A stretch of 7,007 bases of DNA from an uncultured Saprospiraceae bacterium (GTDB lineage Bacteria; Bacteroidota; Bacteroidia; Chitinophagales; Saprospiraceae). Shown one piece after another: positions 5,641 through 7,007 of this stretch. Under the pieces are notes generated by a model, which saw nothing but the letters and a program-made list of their open reading frames with translations, searched no databases and was not told where the DNA came from. The translations under genes were made by a program, and so were the position numbers. The stretch covers positions 1 through 7,007 of the forward strand of contig CALHUZ010000564.1 of NCBI GenBank assembly GCA_938039305.1. Direction: 5' to 3'. Numbering within the stretch: the stretch's first letter is position 1; each line of letters begins with the position of its first letter.

Positions 5641-6696
5641 CTAATGAAAATGTGACGCTTTCCACCACTCCTCTTGAAGCGTATCGGTATATGTGAATAT
5701 CTGTCCTATCGACGGGAGCAAATAATCAAACTTCTTTTCTTTCGCGAATTTTACAAATTCATCTGCGGGTTGAGTCCATGTATGTTGATATGAAAGAGCG
5801 AATCCAGCCCAGTGAACAGGCATAGCTTTTCTGGCCTGAGCATCTACTGCTGCTTGTATGCATTCGTCCGGAAACAAGTGAATAGGCCTCCATTCTTCGT
5901 TATACTGGCCACACTCCATGAAAGCAAAATCAAAAGGGCCCAATCGATCTCCTATATCTTTAAAATGCTTTCCATAACCACCATCACCACTGAACCAGAT
6001 ATTTTCTTTTTTGGTTTTGAATACCCAACCTCCCCAAAGACACTTTACTCTATCGGTTAATCCACGCCCAGAAAAATGACGTGTCGGTGTAAACGTAATC
6101 CCAATGCCCTCATACATCACTTCGTCCCACCAGTCGAATTCAGTGATCAGATCTGCCTCAACTCCCCAGCGAACAAGGTGTCGCTTGAGCCCTAAAGCAA
6201 CATAATACGTGTTAGTCTTATGCTTTAGTTTCTGAATACTGTCATAATCCAAATGATCATAATGATCATGCGTCAGTATGATGAGATCTATTTTAGGAAA
6301 ATCATCAATCAACGATAAGCTATTTTCTGAAAAGCGCTTATTGCCAATTGGAGCGATCGGTGTTGTATCTTCTCCCAACATCGGATCTATTAGAATCGTC
6401 TTTTGGTTCATCCTTAAGAGGACAACAGAATGTCCATACCAGATGAACTTTGCTGTATCGGCCGGCTCGAGGAATGCCTCTTTGTCAAATGGGATTATTG
6501 GTAAATTGGCTTTAGGCTTCTGACCTTTCTTGGTGAGCTGCTTGTAGATCACCCCAGCTATCTTACCTATAGGCATATCCATTTCAGTCTCTTCCAAATT
6601 TTGGAATTTTCCGTCTTTCCAATTTTCAGAAAGTTCGTACTGTCGTTCATATTCTTTAGTGACTTTCCCTCCGAATTGTCGCATGAGTTTTTTCAT
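5641..6696 (-). CDS. NAPE-PLD-like metallo-beta-lactamase-fold hydrolase
   Basis: This 351-residue zinc-dependent hydrolase of the MBL fold (COG2220 type) resembles N-acylphosphatidylethanolamine phospholipase D. Visible elements are WYGHSVVLLR at 86-95, ILIDPM at 101-106, the metal motif H143-D-H145-Y-D147-H148 followed by LDYD, FDWWDE at 187-192, TPTRHFSGRGL with H207, KCLWGGWVF at 218-226, SGDGGY with D238, IGDRLGPFDFAFM at 248-260, and MPVHWAGFAL with H295. All expected zinc ligands are present. The order and spacing of DHLDY, DWW, TPxxH, LWGxW, GDxGY, RxGPFD and HWxxFAL follow what I know of NAPE-PLD. Such enzymes cleave N-acyl-phosphatidylethanolamines, but bacterial relatives are mostly uncharacterised, so the substrate is inferred. 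No signal peptide or membrane segment is seen. The ATG at 6696 has no Shine-Dalgarno sequence; Met5 is an alternative start. The VOC gene follows 49 bases downstream. Confidence 0.87.
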   Translation of the reverse strand: MKKLMRQFGGKVTKEYERQYELSENWKDGKFQNLEETEMDMPIGKIAGVIYKQLTKKGQKPKANLPIIPFDKEAFLEPADTAKFIWYGHSVVLLRMNQKTILIDPMLGEDTTPIAPIGNKRFSENSLSLIDDFPKIDLIILTHDHYDHLDYDSIQKLKHKTNTYYVALGLKRHLVRWGVEADLITEFDWWDEVMYEGIGITFTPTRHFSGRGLTDRVKCLWGGWVFKTKKENIWFSGDGGYGKHFKDIGDRLGPFDFAFMECGQYNEEWRPIHLFPDECIQAAVDAQARKAMPVHWAGFALSYQHTWTQPADEFVKFAKEKKFDYLLPSIGQIFTYTDTLQEEWWKASHFH

Positions 6697-6799
6697 AGGT
6701 AGTATCTATTTATCAATTCATCCCATTTAGATAGAGAGTTAGGTACCACACTTAATGAAGGTTTAAACATTTTCGTTTCTGTATTCTTGATTCTGTTGA

Positions 6800-6835
6800 C
6801 AAATTAACTCCCTCGTCAAAGTTCCTTTTCAAAAA
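6800..6835 (-). promoter_or_regulatory. Tentative promoter upstream of the metallo-hydrolase gene
   Basis: On the minus strand TTTTTG (plus 6830-6835) is followed 22 bases later by TTAATTTG (plus 6800-6807), which matches TAnnTTTG at five of its six fixed positions. It lies in the 167-base gap between the partial gene at the right edge and the hydrolase, about 100 bases before the hydrolase ATG. The spacing is a little long and the leader would be long, so the call is weak. Confidence 0.2.
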
Positions 6836-6863
6836 CATCTTTATGAGCATCTGACACTATAAG

Positions 6864-7007
6864 TTACCAGCTCATTTTGACACTCTTCAGTTTCCAAGCC
6901 AAAGCGATGAATAGAAACTGTACTGGAAGCCTTATCAAAGCAGCCTTTGGGCTACCTATAGCAGGAGTAGATGAAAATACATCCCACACATGAATTGGTA
7001 AAAATAT
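6864..7007 (-). CDS. C-terminal end of an unrecognised membrane protein (partial)
   Basis: A minus-strand frame enters from the right edge and runs 47 codons to TAA at 6864-6866. It reads IFLPIHVWDVFSSTPAIGSP, then KAALIRLPVQFLFIALAWKL, then KSVKMSW. The hydrophobic stretch LPVQFLFIALAW bounded by Arg and Lys looks like a last transmembrane helix followed by a short basic tail, as in many small integral membrane proteins. The start and most of the gene lie outside the window. I do not recognise the family. That it is a real gene rests on its protein-like composition and on its orientation, which continues the minus-strand run. It ends 167 bases before the hydrolase start. Confidence 0.55.
   Translation of the reverse strand: MFLPIHVWDVFSSTPAIGSPKAALIRLPVQFLFIALAWKLKSVKMSW

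Noticed and set aside
5812..6523. Two plus-strand open frames (5812-6060 and 6278-6523)
   Set aside because: Both are antisense to the hydrolase gene, whose catalytic motifs establish the minus strand as coding.

Overview
The window looks like a chromosomal segment from a Bacteroidota bacterium, low to moderate in GC. The reasons are a giant surface protein built of DUF285/BspA-type repeats, a long-form DoxX membrane protein, gene starts mostly without a clear Shine-Dalgarno sequence, and short intergenic repeats carrying CGCGGAT motifs. The genus cannot be fixed from the sequence alone.

Layout. Bases 1-2460 (+) hold the 3' part of a very large repeat protein. Its frame is open from base 1, so the true start lies upstream. 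It contains one complete 442-codon module (DUF285 array, linker, PKD-like domain), then a second shorter array and a small beta-rich C-terminal domain. All later genes are on the minus strand. Bases 2457-2654 encode what appears to be a decayed C-terminal piece of a GNAT acetyltransferase. It is followed by a CGCGGAT-type intergenic repeat (about 2655-2749). Next come a DoxX-family membrane protein (2762-4012), a sterol desaturase/fatty acid hydroxylase family enzyme (4097-5029), a VOC/glyoxalase-fold protein (5178-5591), a NAPE-PLD-like metallo-beta-lactamase-fold hydrolase (5641-6696), and the last 47 codons of an unrecognised membrane protein that enters from the right edge (6864-7007).

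How the genes relate. The surface protein converges on the minus-strand block and is probably an independent unit. The hydrolase and VOC genes are 49 bases apart and could be co-transcribed. The hydrolase and the desaturase-family enzyme both belong to families acting on lipids, and two further neighbours are membrane proteins, so a membrane or lipid theme is possible but unproven. The DoxX gene is bracketed by two direct copies (29/32 identical) of the intergenic repeat.

I see no RNA genes, CRISPR arrays, transposases or phage genes. No clearly new multi-gene system is evident. The most informative points are the two-level repeat architecture of the surface protein, the GNAT remnant abutting a repeat, and the repeat pair flanking doxX.
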